Below are positions 1 to 11,121 of a stretch of DNA of 31,928 nucleotides, piece after piece. The position numbers were made by a program, and so were the translations under genes. Position 1 is the first letter of the stretch. Each line of letters begins with the position of its first letter. Below the pieces are notes generated by a model. That model was not told the DNA's origin and made no database searches. It saw only the letters and a program-made list of their open reading frames with translations. This DNA is from Lingula anatina (Eukaryota; Brachiopoda; Lingulata; Lingulida; Lingulidae): positions 286,240 to 318,167 of the forward strand of contig NW_019775070.1 in assembly GCF_001039355.2 (NCBI RefSeq). Direction: 5' to 3'.

Positions 1-1430
1 TCTGAAAAGCCAGCCTGTGGTTATCTCCACCTTTTATTACCTCCCACTTAATGTCCTGATAATGATAATGATAGTAACAAAATTGATATAAATATATAGA
101 GCCTTGTCTGTTATCATTAGGAACCTTTCAAAAAAATACATAAAATTTTGATTAAATTCGCTTCTACACTGGAAACCAAGAAAAATCCTCATTGTCAGTT
201 TCATAACTAATTGACATCGTCAGATGATAAAATACTTTCTGGCCTGAAACAAACTAGTTCTCCAGCTTTTTACCTAGCTTTTTCTGGGTATTACTTGCTA
301 AACATTACTTTTAGAGACAAACCTAATAGTATTCAGTCAACTTTGTTCCATTTTAGTAAGTTAATACAACTGTTTATATTCTAAACTTTGAATTTAACCA
401 GTTCCCATGAGTACCCTGAGCCTCAGAGGGCAATTTATGAAAAGGCGCCTTCTACCACATTACATCTACATACTCTAGTTTCAAAAACTTGAAATAGCAT
501 AGGTATGCTGACAGAAGAGAATTGTGTTTCTGGTATCCTCTGAAACTTGGGTGCCTTGATTTTGAATTTCTACCCTCAATCATGTCCATGTGCCTGTAGT
601 CCACTGTGGTTTGACTTCTATACTTTGGTTACCATATTACACTGTGTGGGTCCTACAGCATTATTTCAAAATACAAGACTATAAATCTTCTAAATCGATA
701 AGAGAGCTCAAGCTTGCTTATAGAGCTTCAGTGCATACTTCACATGTCTAGTTTCTTTCATTTGGTGTTTGTTCTGATGGAATTGGCACATTTGAGGTTT
801 CGCACAGGCACTTTGGTGAGGAAAAAAGACGCAAACTGGTTGACCTACATGTACTTTGCATTTAAGATATGTCAGTCAGGGATATGGCCTCAAGTTGAAA
901 TCCAGGAACAGGGCCCAAAATGAAATGACCTTTTTGAGCAAGCATGTACACAGACATTTTTCTAAAAAAGGGGCCATTTCTTCACTTTTAAATGCATTTA
1001 GGTGTGATTGTTTTATTATATACATCTACAGAGTGCATTTAGAGCTACTTCCTTTGAAAAATAAGGTACCCAGCTCCATCAAAAGAGTCAATTATTGAAA
1101 TAAGTATAGTCTAAGAGTGATGCATGTTACCTTATAATTTTTTTCAAAAAAATTGTTTAATAAAAGAAATACAAAACTTGTTTGGTGGATTACAACACTA
1201 AAAGGGACCAAAATTTAGTTATGATGATTGTATTTCTAGACATAATTTTTATGGTTAGTGATCAAGATCTAAAGCAAAATATGGACTTTAGGTTGTAGGC
1301 CCCTGGATCCTTTTCATTATTATACCCAAGACTGATTTTTTTTCTTGTTTCCAGACAACTCTCTCCGTCAATAACTGTCTCACTTACTCATGGCATCTAA
1401 AATTATAACTTTGTTAATTTTTTCTTCTAG
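1..1430. other. Non-coding, probably intron of SLC2A13
   Basis: No stretch here resembles the upstream part of the transporter (the TM1-TM8 region), and the next exon begins mid-protein at 1431 after a good acceptor. This segment is therefore read as intron, with the earlier exons outside the window. The short open frames here begin at non-ATG codons and match nothing I recognise. No clear repeat was seen. Confidence 0.6.
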
Positions 1431-4400
1431 GTGCTATAGTCAGTCTGGCTTGGCTTGCCATTGGGTTCCAGCTCAACGCCCTCCACTCCCCTCCCATTAC
1501 AGTGGTGGAAGCTGTGAACCCATGTAATCAGCACAGGTATTGGAGAATACCCCAGACCCAGGAGGTTCCCTTGGAGCGCATTCAGAACAGGGGACTAACA
1601 GATCCATGGATCAAATATGGCCGACCCACTTGTCAATGAATGCTTGTTGCGTAATCCCTGCAGGAAATCTATTCAGTGTCTAATCCTGAATTATGCAGCA
1701 AGCTTTTTTTTAATGTAGTGGATTGCCATATTTGATCTGCAGATCTGCTTGTCCGCTGTTCTAATTGTGCTCTTATGTAAACGGGTTTAGGACTTGAGAT
1801 ATATTTCATGCTTTCAGTGAATGATTGACTTGAATTTTAGTTTCTCCCACTGCAGTGATAATAACACAGGGATGTGGATCTATGTGAATTTCATTACTTG
1901 TAACAAGAATGTGCTAATTTGAAACTTGAAGTGTGATTTCCGCTACAGTTATGTGAACAACACGCCAAAATAGATCTCAGTAGATTTCAGTGTGTGAAAC
2001 CAATGCATGCATGATGAACTTCATTAAAATGAGTTTTTCTTTTTCTTATAATAATATTATTACACTGTACATGTAGCACAACAAAATAAATCTTTGTATA
2101 TTTTAGTATCTGAAACCAGCAGTGTGTGATAAACTGGTTATATTTGAGGCCATGAGGGCATTCAGAACTAACTAATCCGTGGACTAACTGATTCGGTGAC
2201 TAAATATGGCTGACCCCACTAAAAAGCAGTGCCGTTTAATCCCCTGATGGTCTCCCCACCTCCACATGAACTGGCCCTTAAATGGATTAAATCTTGGCTC
2301 TGAGGTTAAATTGCAAGGCCCCTGCAGTGACGGCGCTTGTGTAGGCGTAGAGGCCATCAGGGGATTAGTTAGCGCTGCTTTTTAGTGAGTCTGCAGATCA
2401 ACTTCTGAGTACCCTCTGTTTTCTCCTTCACACCAACATGTTTCACTGTATATTTCAGCACTTGCGACCAATGCATGGTAGATTTGAGCTGCGGTTTCTG
2501 CTACAACGATGCCAATAACACGGCTGTGAATGGCTCCTGCCTGGCCACAAGCTATGATGACCCACTAACTTCACTGTATGGCAGGTGTAACAGCACTAGC
2601 CTTCCAGGTACACAATGCTATAGTGCAGTGGTAGTCTCACATATAGGATTTTGATTAAGGAGAGGCATGGGGTAGGGGGGCCAGAGTGACAGAGTCTAAG
2701 AATAAAAATGTGAACTTAACAATAGAATAAGACATCAGCTTTGGTAGCCTTTAACCCTGGATTTTATGATATTATGAAACATTTCATTTGTCGAGTTTTG
2801 TTGTTATGGAATTACAAGACCAAATGCTAACTGCTACCTTATGTGCCAAAGTGCAGTTAAATCTTTTGTACTTTATCTTGCATGAAGACTATAACTCTTT
2901 CCAATGCAGGTTCTGTGGCCTGGGCATATGACTACTGCCCAACCTCTTTTTCATGGATGGCCATGGTAGGACTGGTGTCATATTTGGTCTTCTTTGCCCC
3001 AGGTAAGTAGTTTTGAGTCACATTCACACTGCAGATAGGCCCACTCTATTTGGTGCATTGTCATCTTGGCACAATTATACATGTACATGTCTGGTGCTGA
3101 TCACACTGCTGATATCAGAAATGGCATGCAGATGACTTGATTGAGTGTTAGGAAATTTCTGAAAATCAGGGTGACAAAATTGGATCAAGAAGAAGGGACT
3201 TATCTGCAATATGATTGCGCCTTAGAACCATGAAATTCAACCTGCTGCAAATTTTGTCACTGTACATTGCCAGATAAAAATATTGAATGATTTTCTCACT
3301 AGGTCACTTTGTCAGAAGTGATTGTTTAAATCAGAAATTGACACTGAGACCTGATGATGACCTACATTTTATATTTATATTTATATATTTGTATATATTC
3401 TGATCACTGTGTCTGTTCACACCCTCACTGTCTGACACATACGTTGTTCACCTTATAACTGCCAAACCATATTTTTATAAATCACGATTTACTGACTGAC
3501 TTTGTTTGGTGAATAGACAGCTGCCTCTTGAAATCCAGCATGATTGTCTTACTTTGACAAAAGTTATTGATTTTTTTGTGCTTTTTTCTGTTCACCCTAT
3601 TTGTGCCATCCCATACTTTATTTTTACTTCAAATATATTGGGTGGCTTTGTTTAGTAAAAACACATATTCCTTTTGAATATCAGTGTGAGAATATTATGA
3701 ATACAAAAGTTATTGATTTTTTGTGTTTCTTTTTGTGTATTTCCACATTTCTCTTGCTATAACTACCAAACTGTAGGTATTTGTTGTTTTCTAAAGAGAT
3801 AGTTTCTTCTTGAAGTTGATCAGCATGATCACATTACTTTTACGTAATACTATAGTTTTTTTTTTTTTTTTTTGCATGTATTTTACTTTCATATCAACAT
3901 TGTTGTGCTTATTTGTGTTTTCAAGACATAATTTTACTGGTAATGTCGGATGAGGGCCTTGGCAGAAACAGTGAAGGTTTTAAAATCATTCATTTTGTCA
4001 CCATTTGAAACTGATTTATAGCTGAACATGATGCTTATTTGTAACTATATCTACAAGAAGATAGTGACACTGCCCACTCAAGCTGTAAGGGGCATAGACA
4101 ACATAGCTACTGAGTGACCTTGAAAATTTTCATATGCTTCTTTTCCCAGGTTTTTTTTATCTTTCTTTCAAACATAACAAAAATGCTTTTATAAAAAACA
4201 CCACAAATTGTATTTGAGCTATCCTGTGTGCAATGATATAGGAATCATGACCATTACTTATCCAGATTTCCGTCCTCTTATATCCAGGTATGGGGCCCAT
4301 GCCATGGACAATCAACTCTGAGATCTACCCACTGTGGGCCAGGAGCACTGGCAACGCTGCTGCCACCTTCTGGAATTGGACCTGCAATCTTCTGGTCTCC

Positions 4401-5939
4401 ATGACGTTTCTGACACTGACTGAATCTTTGACCAGATATGGTAAGGTCTGAAAGAGCAGTATCATTTGTGTTTTCAGCTGCATTCTTTGCTGATAGTTTT
4501 TTCTGTGACAAAACTTTCTTGATAATAATGATCATCATGATAACTAGAGGGACTCCTAGAGCAAGGCCATCTCCTGCCATGGAAAAAAGCCATAGATTTT
4601 TTCAGAAATATTATATCTAGATTCTGTTGAAGAACTTTTTACGCCTCAATAATTGTCTTTCGTAAATATTTCATCTAAATGTAAAGAACTTTTAAAGATA
4701 TCTTGCCCACTAACAAACAAAATGAAGCAGTTTTGATAAAAACAATCTTTTTCATTGGCAGGTGATTACAGAAGGATGAATAATTTACATTGATCATTGT
4801 ATGACAGATACTGTACAGACTGATATAAATAAGGCACATGATTTTAAAGTCAGATCTTTCTCTTTTTTAATGTATTAGTTGTTTGATTTTCAAATATAAA
4901 TTAAATGTGTGATTATATTATTATTTTACTTACAGCATTTTTTTTCTTGTCTGGAATAGAAGTTATAAAGGCAACATTTAACTTGCTCATGTTGTTCGTG
5001 TGTAATTTCAGCAACATTTCTTTGCATACTTGAGAAGTGTCGGTGACAAAACATCTCTTGGTCTAATAATGTTGTTATAATATGATAAAGTGACACCTAA
5101 AATTACTCTAACTTCGGAAAATATTGAATTTTGTCCTGATATGTTTCCTGCATTGACGTAGAAACATGCCACTTTCCAACCCACTTTCAATTTGTCATAT
5201 TGTAATTATATTAGACAAACAGTACATAGTCATGGTCTTATATTTCTCCTCAAAGGGCACTATTCCACACAGTCCCTGAAGTAATGTGCGCCGTTTTATT
5301 ATACCAATTCTCAACCAAAGAATGAAAAAAGACAACTTTCAGTTTTGAAATATACACATATCTATCCCCATCCTGCCATTATTTCAAAACATCATATCTA
5401 CCTTTCACACCCCTACCCTATTTTTATATAATGTCTCAATCACCCATCATTTTCATCAAAGTATGCAATGAGTTGGTGCAACATTAATATCATCTACTTT
5501 TGTTACATGTGTTGTGGAAACTTGAGACAGCGACCGACTCCACAGTTGTCAATAAACTTTAGTATACCTCAATTTCAAGCTGGTTTTCCTTGTCTTCTTA
5601 TGATCACATACAGAATGCTTTAACAGTAGCCCATTTTTCCACCCACTTACTTAAATGCATTCTCATAAATTAATTAAATGCACCCTCTTGAAATATCTTC
5701 TTCTTTCTCTAGGTACATTCTGGCTGTATGCAGGCCTAGGCACCATAGGTTTTATATTCCTGCTAATCCTTCTGCCAGAGACCAAGGGGAAGAGCCTGGA
5801 AGAGATGGAGGGGCTGTTTGCCAGGCCATGGTGTGGACGGGGAGCACCTGTTGCTTATTATGAAAAGAGTGTCCAGTATGTCCACATACGGGGCCTAAAC
5901 AGGGATGGACGGGACTCGGATTTAGACTCTCCTGAGTGA
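1431..5939 (+). CDS. SLC2A13: Proton/myo-inositol cotransporter (HMIT/GLUT13), 3'-terminal five coding exons
   Basis: This is a major-facilitator sugar transporter of the plasma membrane, expected to couple proton and myo-inositol uptake. Coding exons are 1431-1536, 2459-2607, 2910-3002, 4288-4440 and 5713-5939 (stop TGA). All have AG/GT borders and the phases join without a shift. The first exon ends transmembrane helix 9. Exons 1-3 carry the large extracellular loop that marks HMIT, with eight Cys including a CGFC motif (PSI-like) and sequons NNT, NGS and NST. Exon 3 continues into helix 10. Exon 4 holds [20 protein letters not shown], the family motif after helix 10. Exon 5 holds the last helix and the [15 protein letters not shown] signature, followed by an acidic tail. 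The 5' exons lie upstream of the window. Family assignment is by recall of vertebrate SLC2A13 and the match is strong throughout. Confidence 0.93.
1579..1772. mobile_element. MITE family A, copy 1 (in SLC2A13 intron)
   Basis: This is an inverted-repeat element of about 190 bp. The left end includes GGACTAACAGATCC then ATCAAATATGGC. The right end reads as the reverse complement, with GCCATATTTGATC then a degenerate GTCCGCTGTTCT. The centre shares AATGCTTGTTGCGTAATCC and AAATCTATTCAGTGTCTAATC with the copy at 22071-22249. No transposase and no clear target duplication were seen. The boundaries are approximate. Confidence 0.75.
2158..2216. repeat. Family-A-like terminal fragment
   Basis: The segment starts GCATTCAGAACTAACTAATC and contains GGACTAACTGATTC and CTAAATATGGCTGAC. 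These match the outer end of MITE family A in a diverged form. No matching opposite end was found, so it may be a solo end next to the hairpin element that follows. Confidence 0.45.
2217..2387. mobile_element. Hairpin MITE in SLC2A13 intron
   Basis: The 34-bp arms at 2217-2250 and 2354-2387 are imperfect reverse complements. They share CACTAAAAAGCAG and TAATCCCCTGATGG and are separated by about 103 bp. There is no coding content. It lies between the exons ending at 1536 and beginning at 2459, and no flanking duplication could be defined. Confidence 0.6.
3440..3875. repeat. Degenerate minisatellite, about three units of 140-150 bp
   Basis: In the SLC2A13 intron, AAAAGTTATTGATTTTTT recurs at about 3559 and 3705. 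The motifs CTCTTGAAAT (3525), CTTTTGAATA (3671) and TTCTTGAAGT (3811) recur at about 140-146 bp spacing. CAGCATGATNxx follows the first and third. The array ends in a poly(T) run near 3857-3873. The units are strongly diverged. Confidence 0.55.
4441..5712. other. SLC2A13 last intron, no feature seen
   Basis: AT-rich sequence between the GTAAGG donor at 4441 and the TTTCTCTAG acceptor ending at 5712. The open frames here and antisense over exon 4 (4278-4580, minus) are chance frames. Confidence 0.6.
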
Positions 5940-6376
5940 TAAAGCAGTTGGTGTAGGGTTCTATATGTGGGGTTATCACTAATATCCCAGCATCATTACT
6001 CCCCACAAAATTACTTTACTCCTTTGTTACTCCTAACTAGTTTTTTTTTTTTTTTTAAGAATGATTTTTAAAACATTGTCACGTTTGGGTCCCAGTATTA
6101 ATAGTAAGGTTTTAAAATAAATAATATTGTTTTGTATTTCTGTTTTACCAGTGGAGAGTAATGATGACAGTGATAAGGTGTGTGGAGACCTAATGAGATG
6201 AAACTCTACAATCTTATAGTCATTGTTATTGTTATTGTCACAGTATGATGGCATACATATGGTTGTTGTGTAAATTGAATTAAGTAATGTATCTACTCAA
6301 AGGGCTGTGATGTTCATTACAGAATCGTTATAGTAACTGTACCTTTGAAAGATTAAGTCTTAGAATAAGTTGAAGA

Positions 6377-6722
6377 TTAAAGGGATAATAACTCTGTGCA
6401 TGAAATCTGTATTTCACAATAAAAACATTGTGAGTGACTCATAAAAATATAATATATTCTGTTTTCCCACAAAAACGGCTGTTATAGCTATTATTCTGAT
6501 ATCTGAGCTTGTCTTTAGACCACGTGACCTCCATTGATGGCTATACTCTGTTAAAATCTCTTAAGAGATTTTAACAAAAAACCAAACTTTTTAGAAAAAA
6601 ACCAAGGGACTAAGTTTGAATGTAAAAATGGATTCATTAACCATTGGTAAGTATGGGAAAATTGTTGTTTACTCCAGGAAAATTCATTTTTTGGCCGAAA
6701 CGAAGAGTTATTATCACTTTAA
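6377..6722. mobile_element. TTAA-flanked MITE, copy 1 (piggyBac-like)
   Basis: The element spans 6381-6718 between TTAA at 6377-6380 and 6719-6722. Its ends are AGGGATAATAACTCT and AGAGTTATTATCACT, reverse complements with one mismatch. A TTAA duplication points to the piggyBac superfamily, although the usual CCC start of piggyBac ends is absent. It holds a perfect 26-bp palindrome at 6550-6575 centred on CTTAAG. A copy of the same length lies in opposite orientation at 25536-25880. There is no coding capacity, so it would be moved in trans. Confidence 0.85.
6418..6423 (+). terminator. Probable SLC2A13 poly(A) signal (AATAAA)
   Basis: This is the clearest AATAAA hexamer in the first 500 bases after the stop at 5939; another, overlapping AAATAAATAA near 6117-6123, is possible. 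It lies within the TTAA-flanked MITE. Which signal is used cannot be told from sequence. Confidence 0.45.
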
Positions 6723-7762
6723 GAATATTTTGTGCATGCTCTGAACATATAACAACTGAAATTTGTTAAGCTTAAACATTCCTTTTTCATGTTTTGTTGT
6801 TCTCATGTCATCATATATAATTATAATCATTTTAATGTTTCAAAACTACATAGTTTATTTCTCACCACAAGATATTTAATGACCAAATTAGAGCCATTTA
6901 AATTGTTGGGGCTAAATATTGGGTCAAAAATACTCTATTGCATGTTAACTTTTTCAAAACACTATCCAAAGGTATTTTCCTTTTTATGGCATTTTCCCCA
7001 CCAAAAGAAGAGTTATCACCCCTTAAGATACAACTGAGTTGAGCTTTGTTTGAAATTTAAATGATTGCATGATTTAACGCCGGTATCTATTTTGAGTAAT
7101 TGGAATAAAAAATACTGTAACAAAATTAATGAAGTATCATGTGTAATGGCTAGTGACATGTGATACAAGTTAGTTATATTGTAGAGGCACTTTATGTTGT
7201 TTCAGTGTTGACAAATATCAAAAAGTATTTATTGTCTTAAAGTATCGTGTTGTTTTGATCAGTTGACTGTTGGAGAAAATGGCTTAATTTCACTAGCAAG
7301 GTCATTCCACCTCAAGAGTGAACTTTTTAAGAGATAGTTTAACAGCAAGCAAGCTATTGAGAACAATGTATGCCTAAGCATATTCTTTAAAAAAAATTAA
7401 ATCTAAATAATATAATATATTTAATCCTTTCACTTTGAAATGCTTAGAGACAATTTTCTCTGGGTTTCTCGTGCTTACAATCACCTTGCTTCATTATTAT
7501 TGTCAAAAATAAGGAGTCATTCATATTCATGTAGTAGGAAATATTATAGTATACTTCAGTGGCAGAAGGGGTAATTTTTGTTAACTTAAAGGTTAATCTC
7601 TGCCATCTGATTAATCGTAAGAAAATATTTCCAGACCATTAGCGTATGGCCATTGTCTGTTTAATAACAGCTCATTACATTTGTTGCAGATGTCAACTGA
7701 AGCCCTATATAGTAAGTTGAACCAGTGTTATGTGAAAGTTTTTTTTTATTTTCTAAAGTGAC
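6723..7762. other. Convergent intergenic region
   Basis: AT-rich sequence between two converging genes with no convincing gene. At 7009-7025, AGAGTTATCACCCCTTAA resembles the right end of the TTAA MITE family, so a diverged third element or solo end may lie here. Its left partner is not clear. Confidence 0.4.
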
Positions 7763-7768
7763 TTTATT
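7763..7768 (-). terminator. Poly(A) signal of the minus-strand gene
   Basis: AATAAA on the minus strand, about 365 bases past the stop at 8133. Another AATAAA is at 7745-7750, minus strand. These are the nearest good signals downstream of the terminal exon. Confidence 0.5.
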
Positions 7769-8132
7769 TTCAAGATATGTAACAAGAGCACAGACAAAAA
7801 TGTAAAATGAGAAGTAAATAAATAATTTTATATTTAATCCTTAAGCGTACATTTCATTTAGCTTAATGCAAATGATCTCAAAAATGCAACAAACACTATG
7901 TTAAACAAATATACAATTCTCCAGAACTAAGACTAAAGCTAACAAGATGAAACCTCTAAACCTAATGACATTAAATCAGGATGGAGTTTTTTTTACTAAA
8001 GATTTTCTGATTTCAAGGACTACGTACACATGTATATACGATTATGATGCTGTTCAGTCAGCATATAGGCAAAACTATTCAGCAATATCAAGTATTTGTC
8101 TTTGTACATAAAATCACATTTTTATCTTCATG

Positions 8133-10132
8133 TTACTTTGAATTCTTCATCACAACTCTCCTAATTTTGGCTGCACGAAGGTGGTACTGTTTTTGCTCTG
8201 GCATGGCATGTTCTCCATTACTTTTTCTTTTCAAAGAAGAAGATTCCATTTTAATACATGTTTTTCTTTTCTTTGCACCTCTGGTCATTTGGGCTTCCAT
8301 ATTCTGGCCAGTGTTGGCAGAGACTTGTGGAGCCTCTGCAGCTATCTTAATCATGCTGCCAGTATCTGTGCAGGCAGTAGACGCCTGTGACAAATCACCA
8401 CTTTGGTCCTGTGAGAAAGGCAAACCAGTCTCTTGTGAGAATGATACAATAAAATTATTAGTATGTGACGATACCTCATTACGGTCTTTTGAAGAGCTCT
8501 GTGAGGACATTTTATCAGGCACTGGAAAAGAATCTTGATTATTCGTAGATTCACCCTTGAATTCTTGTGATGAAACTTTGTCAGGTGATGATTCCTGGAC
8601 AGATTTCTTTGCTACAGTTTCAATTGTAGGTACTTGTGTTGTATATTTGCTTTGTTCTTGTGGGATAATCTTACTAGAATCTTTGGATAATGAAACCTGA
8701 AGCTCACCAGAGTCAGCTGATGGTGTTTCAGTAGGCAGGTTTACTGGAGTGTCATTTTGTTTTTCCAGTACAGCCTTCTTAGGTTCCTGAGGCTTGTTCG
8801 TACAAACTGGAAAAGTATTTTTGTTATCTTGTGATATGAACCCATGCTCAGATTCTTGTGATGACAAAGTAGATTCCTCATGTTCTTGACAAGCCTTCTC
8901 TGGGGGAAAATGACAACTCTCCTGGGTGTTTGACAGAGAATCATCACCTCCACTGAGAGGACCAATATTTTCCACTGCTGTAGGAGACACTGTAGCCTGC
9001 CCATTGACATTTCCAGGACTGTTTACACTGCAGGTGCATCCACAATATCTGCAACCACCTTCTCTTTGTGAAGAAGAGGATGACACCTTATTCGTACTTT
9101 CAAAACCATTTATGTCCACCGCATGGATTTCTGTTTGTACACTCTTGGACACCACAGCATGCACTGGTCCCATTTTCCCATTCAGTAGTGCACTTGAAGG
9201 AGAGGGAATATCACACTGTGTAGCAGTTTGACACAGTACACCCAATTTATATGGGTCCACTTGGACCTGCTGGTGGATGCATCCTTTTTGTTTATGCGGT
9301 ATCATATGCTGTCTGGTAGAAGTCAGTTCTTGTGGCCCTGGTAAATTTTTTGATGCCATCTTTCCAGTTGGAGTTACTTCTCTATCAGTGGAAGTAGGTA
9401 CTGGTGAAAATTTGGTCATGGCTTTAGTACACATCTCTGATAATGTAGGTATGGGGAGTGTTGAGTGTCTTAGGGAACATAGTGAGACCACATCAGACGT
9501 GTGGTTTGGAACAGGCTGAAAAGATGTTAATGGTGGTTTCTTGTAGTTGTTGCATTCTTTTCCTTCTGGCTTCTGATGCTGAGCTTCCTTCCTCTGCTCA
9601 TAACATATAAGGTCTAACAATTCATTCATAGTTGAGTGAGCAATGGCATCTGTGTTTTCTACTACATTGTATGTTTTGTTTGTGTTGCTGGGTTTTATGG
9701 TATTCTCAGTGCTTACATTTTTCGGCTTATCCTCTGAAGATCCAAAAGCACCAAGAAAAGCATCTCTTTCAATTATCTTTAAAATATCATTCAGTACATC
9801 CCAGGATACAGTTTTATTGATTTTGCCATGATTTCCAGCAAGGCAATCTTTGTCAGAAACAGCATTGTCACACATGACTTCATTTTCAGTGGTGTCAACT
9901 AAACTCCAAGTTTCAAATTTACTTGCACTGCCAAGGACTGACTTTACACAAGGGATTCCAGCTGTTACATTACCACCCCTGCATGGGTCAGACTCTTCTT
10001 CTTTGTTGGCAATGCCTGAGGTGCACATACTTGTAATGTCAGAAGAGTCACTGGTCAGGCTGTTGACATTCTCTTTAACAGTGATATTCCTCAAAGACAT
10101 ATTTCCCCCTGATTTATTTTCTGCATGTTCTT
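8133..10132 (-). CDS. Unrecognised Ser-rich protein with SQ/TQ cluster, terminal exon
   Basis: I do not recognise this gene. An open frame of 655 codons runs from an ATG at 10100 to the stop at 8133. The frame stays open a further 32 nt upstream to a strong acceptor (pyrimidine tract then CCACCAG, exon edge at 10132), so this is probably the last exon and the true start lies in an exon not found. Numbering from the 10100 ATG: residues 99-120 (SWDVLNDILKIIERDAFLGA onward) look helical and may be the only folded N-terminal piece. C350, C353, C355 and C357 form a small Cys cluster. Ser-Gln pairs occur at 344, 414, 423, 511, 533, 555, 563 and 571, with Thr-Gln at 294, 392 and 489. The C-terminus (608-648) is basic and resembles a nuclear localisation signal. 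The rest is low-complexity Ser/Thr/Gln/Asn. A nuclear, phosphorylated protein is inferred, not shown. Confidence 0.75.
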
Positions 10133-10412
10133 CTGGTGGGATAAAAAAGAAATAAAAATTATGTAATGAGAATCACACTTGCACAAAGCAAAATTTTATG
10201 TTCTGCTTGCAATTGTGGACTTTCTGTCAGAGTTATCATGCAGAGCATAAATTTATATCAAAAACAAACTGAAAAAACATTCATATCAAAACTTGCACTG
10301 GTAGTATGAGACCATTTCCTTTTAAATTCATTAAATGTGACTAGTAGTTTACATATATAGAAGTCTTAAACCTATTTTTTCATGTTTATCACATGCACCT
10401 AGTAATAAACTC
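10133..10412. other. Non-coding up to an assembly gap
   Basis: Intron or flank of the minus-strand gene. AT-rich, with no further exon or repeat seen. It ends at a single N, so continuity with what follows is not assured. Confidence 0.5.
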
Positions 10413-10413
10413 N
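10413..10413. other. Assembly gap (single N)
   Basis: One undetermined base exactly where a truncated Tc1 copy begins. The Tc1 sequence starts abruptly on its right and no Tc1 sequence is present on its left, which suggests a contig join inside a repeat. Confidence 0.9.
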
Positions 10414-11121
10414 GGGTACTATGCTGGCAAACTGCTGGTAAAGCATTTGAACCACATGCACTGAATTTTCGAACCCGGAGCAGCATATTCGTCATGGTGT
10501 GGGGCTGCATCAGCATCCATGGCTTGGGCGAATTGATAGTGGTTGATGGAAACATGAATCACTAGAAATATATCGATGTTTTGGAGTCTGGCTTGCTACC
10601 ATCTATTACTAACATGTTTGGTGACAGGAATTATCCATTTGTTCACCAGGATGACAATGTTCCTTGTCACAGGACCAGAGCAGTTGATCATTGGTTTGAC
10701 CAACAGGACATTCGCAGGGTGATGTGGCCTGCCCAGAGTCCGGATGCAAACATAATAGAAAATGTGTGGAATGATATGTCAAAACTTTTTACAAATGCCC
10801 GTCTAACCAGCAGAGAAACTCTGTTATATTCAGTGTTTCATGCTTGGGCCAGCATTAGCCCTGAACGCATCAGACAATTATATGAAACCTTGCTTCGTAG
10901 ACTGGCACCTATTATAAAGTCACGTGGCTATGCCACTAAGTACTAATTTTGGACTTGAAACTGCATATTTTGGTAGAATGTATATTTTGTTCTCATTTTG
11001 TGATTTTTTGTGAAATTTGATGTTAACAAAATGATACCAAGAGCATATCATTCCGCAGTCATTTATCACCCCTATAGTATTGGCTCAGTAGGGGTGACAC
11101 TTCTTTTGTCCAGTGTGTGTA
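10414..11121 (+). pseudogene. Tc1/mariner transposase remnant, copy 1 (5'-truncated)
   Basis: This is the C-terminal half of a Tc1-type DDE transposase, which cuts and re-inserts its element at TA. The reading frame ends at 10946. A TAG stop at 10563-10565 interrupts it after NMNH. Downstream, HQDDNVPCH carries the second catalytic Asp and SPDANIIENVW the catalytic Glu, with 34 residues between (DD34E). The first catalytic Asp region is missing to the left of the N. The 3' end has the terminal inverted repeat (CTTTTGTCCAGTGTGTGTA) followed by TA. No 5' terminal repeat is present. The product would be inactive. Confidence 0.88.

Noticed and set aside
4278-4580. 100-codon minus-strand open frame over SLC2A13 exon 4
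   Set aside because: It is antisense to a well-supported exon and has no recognisable product.
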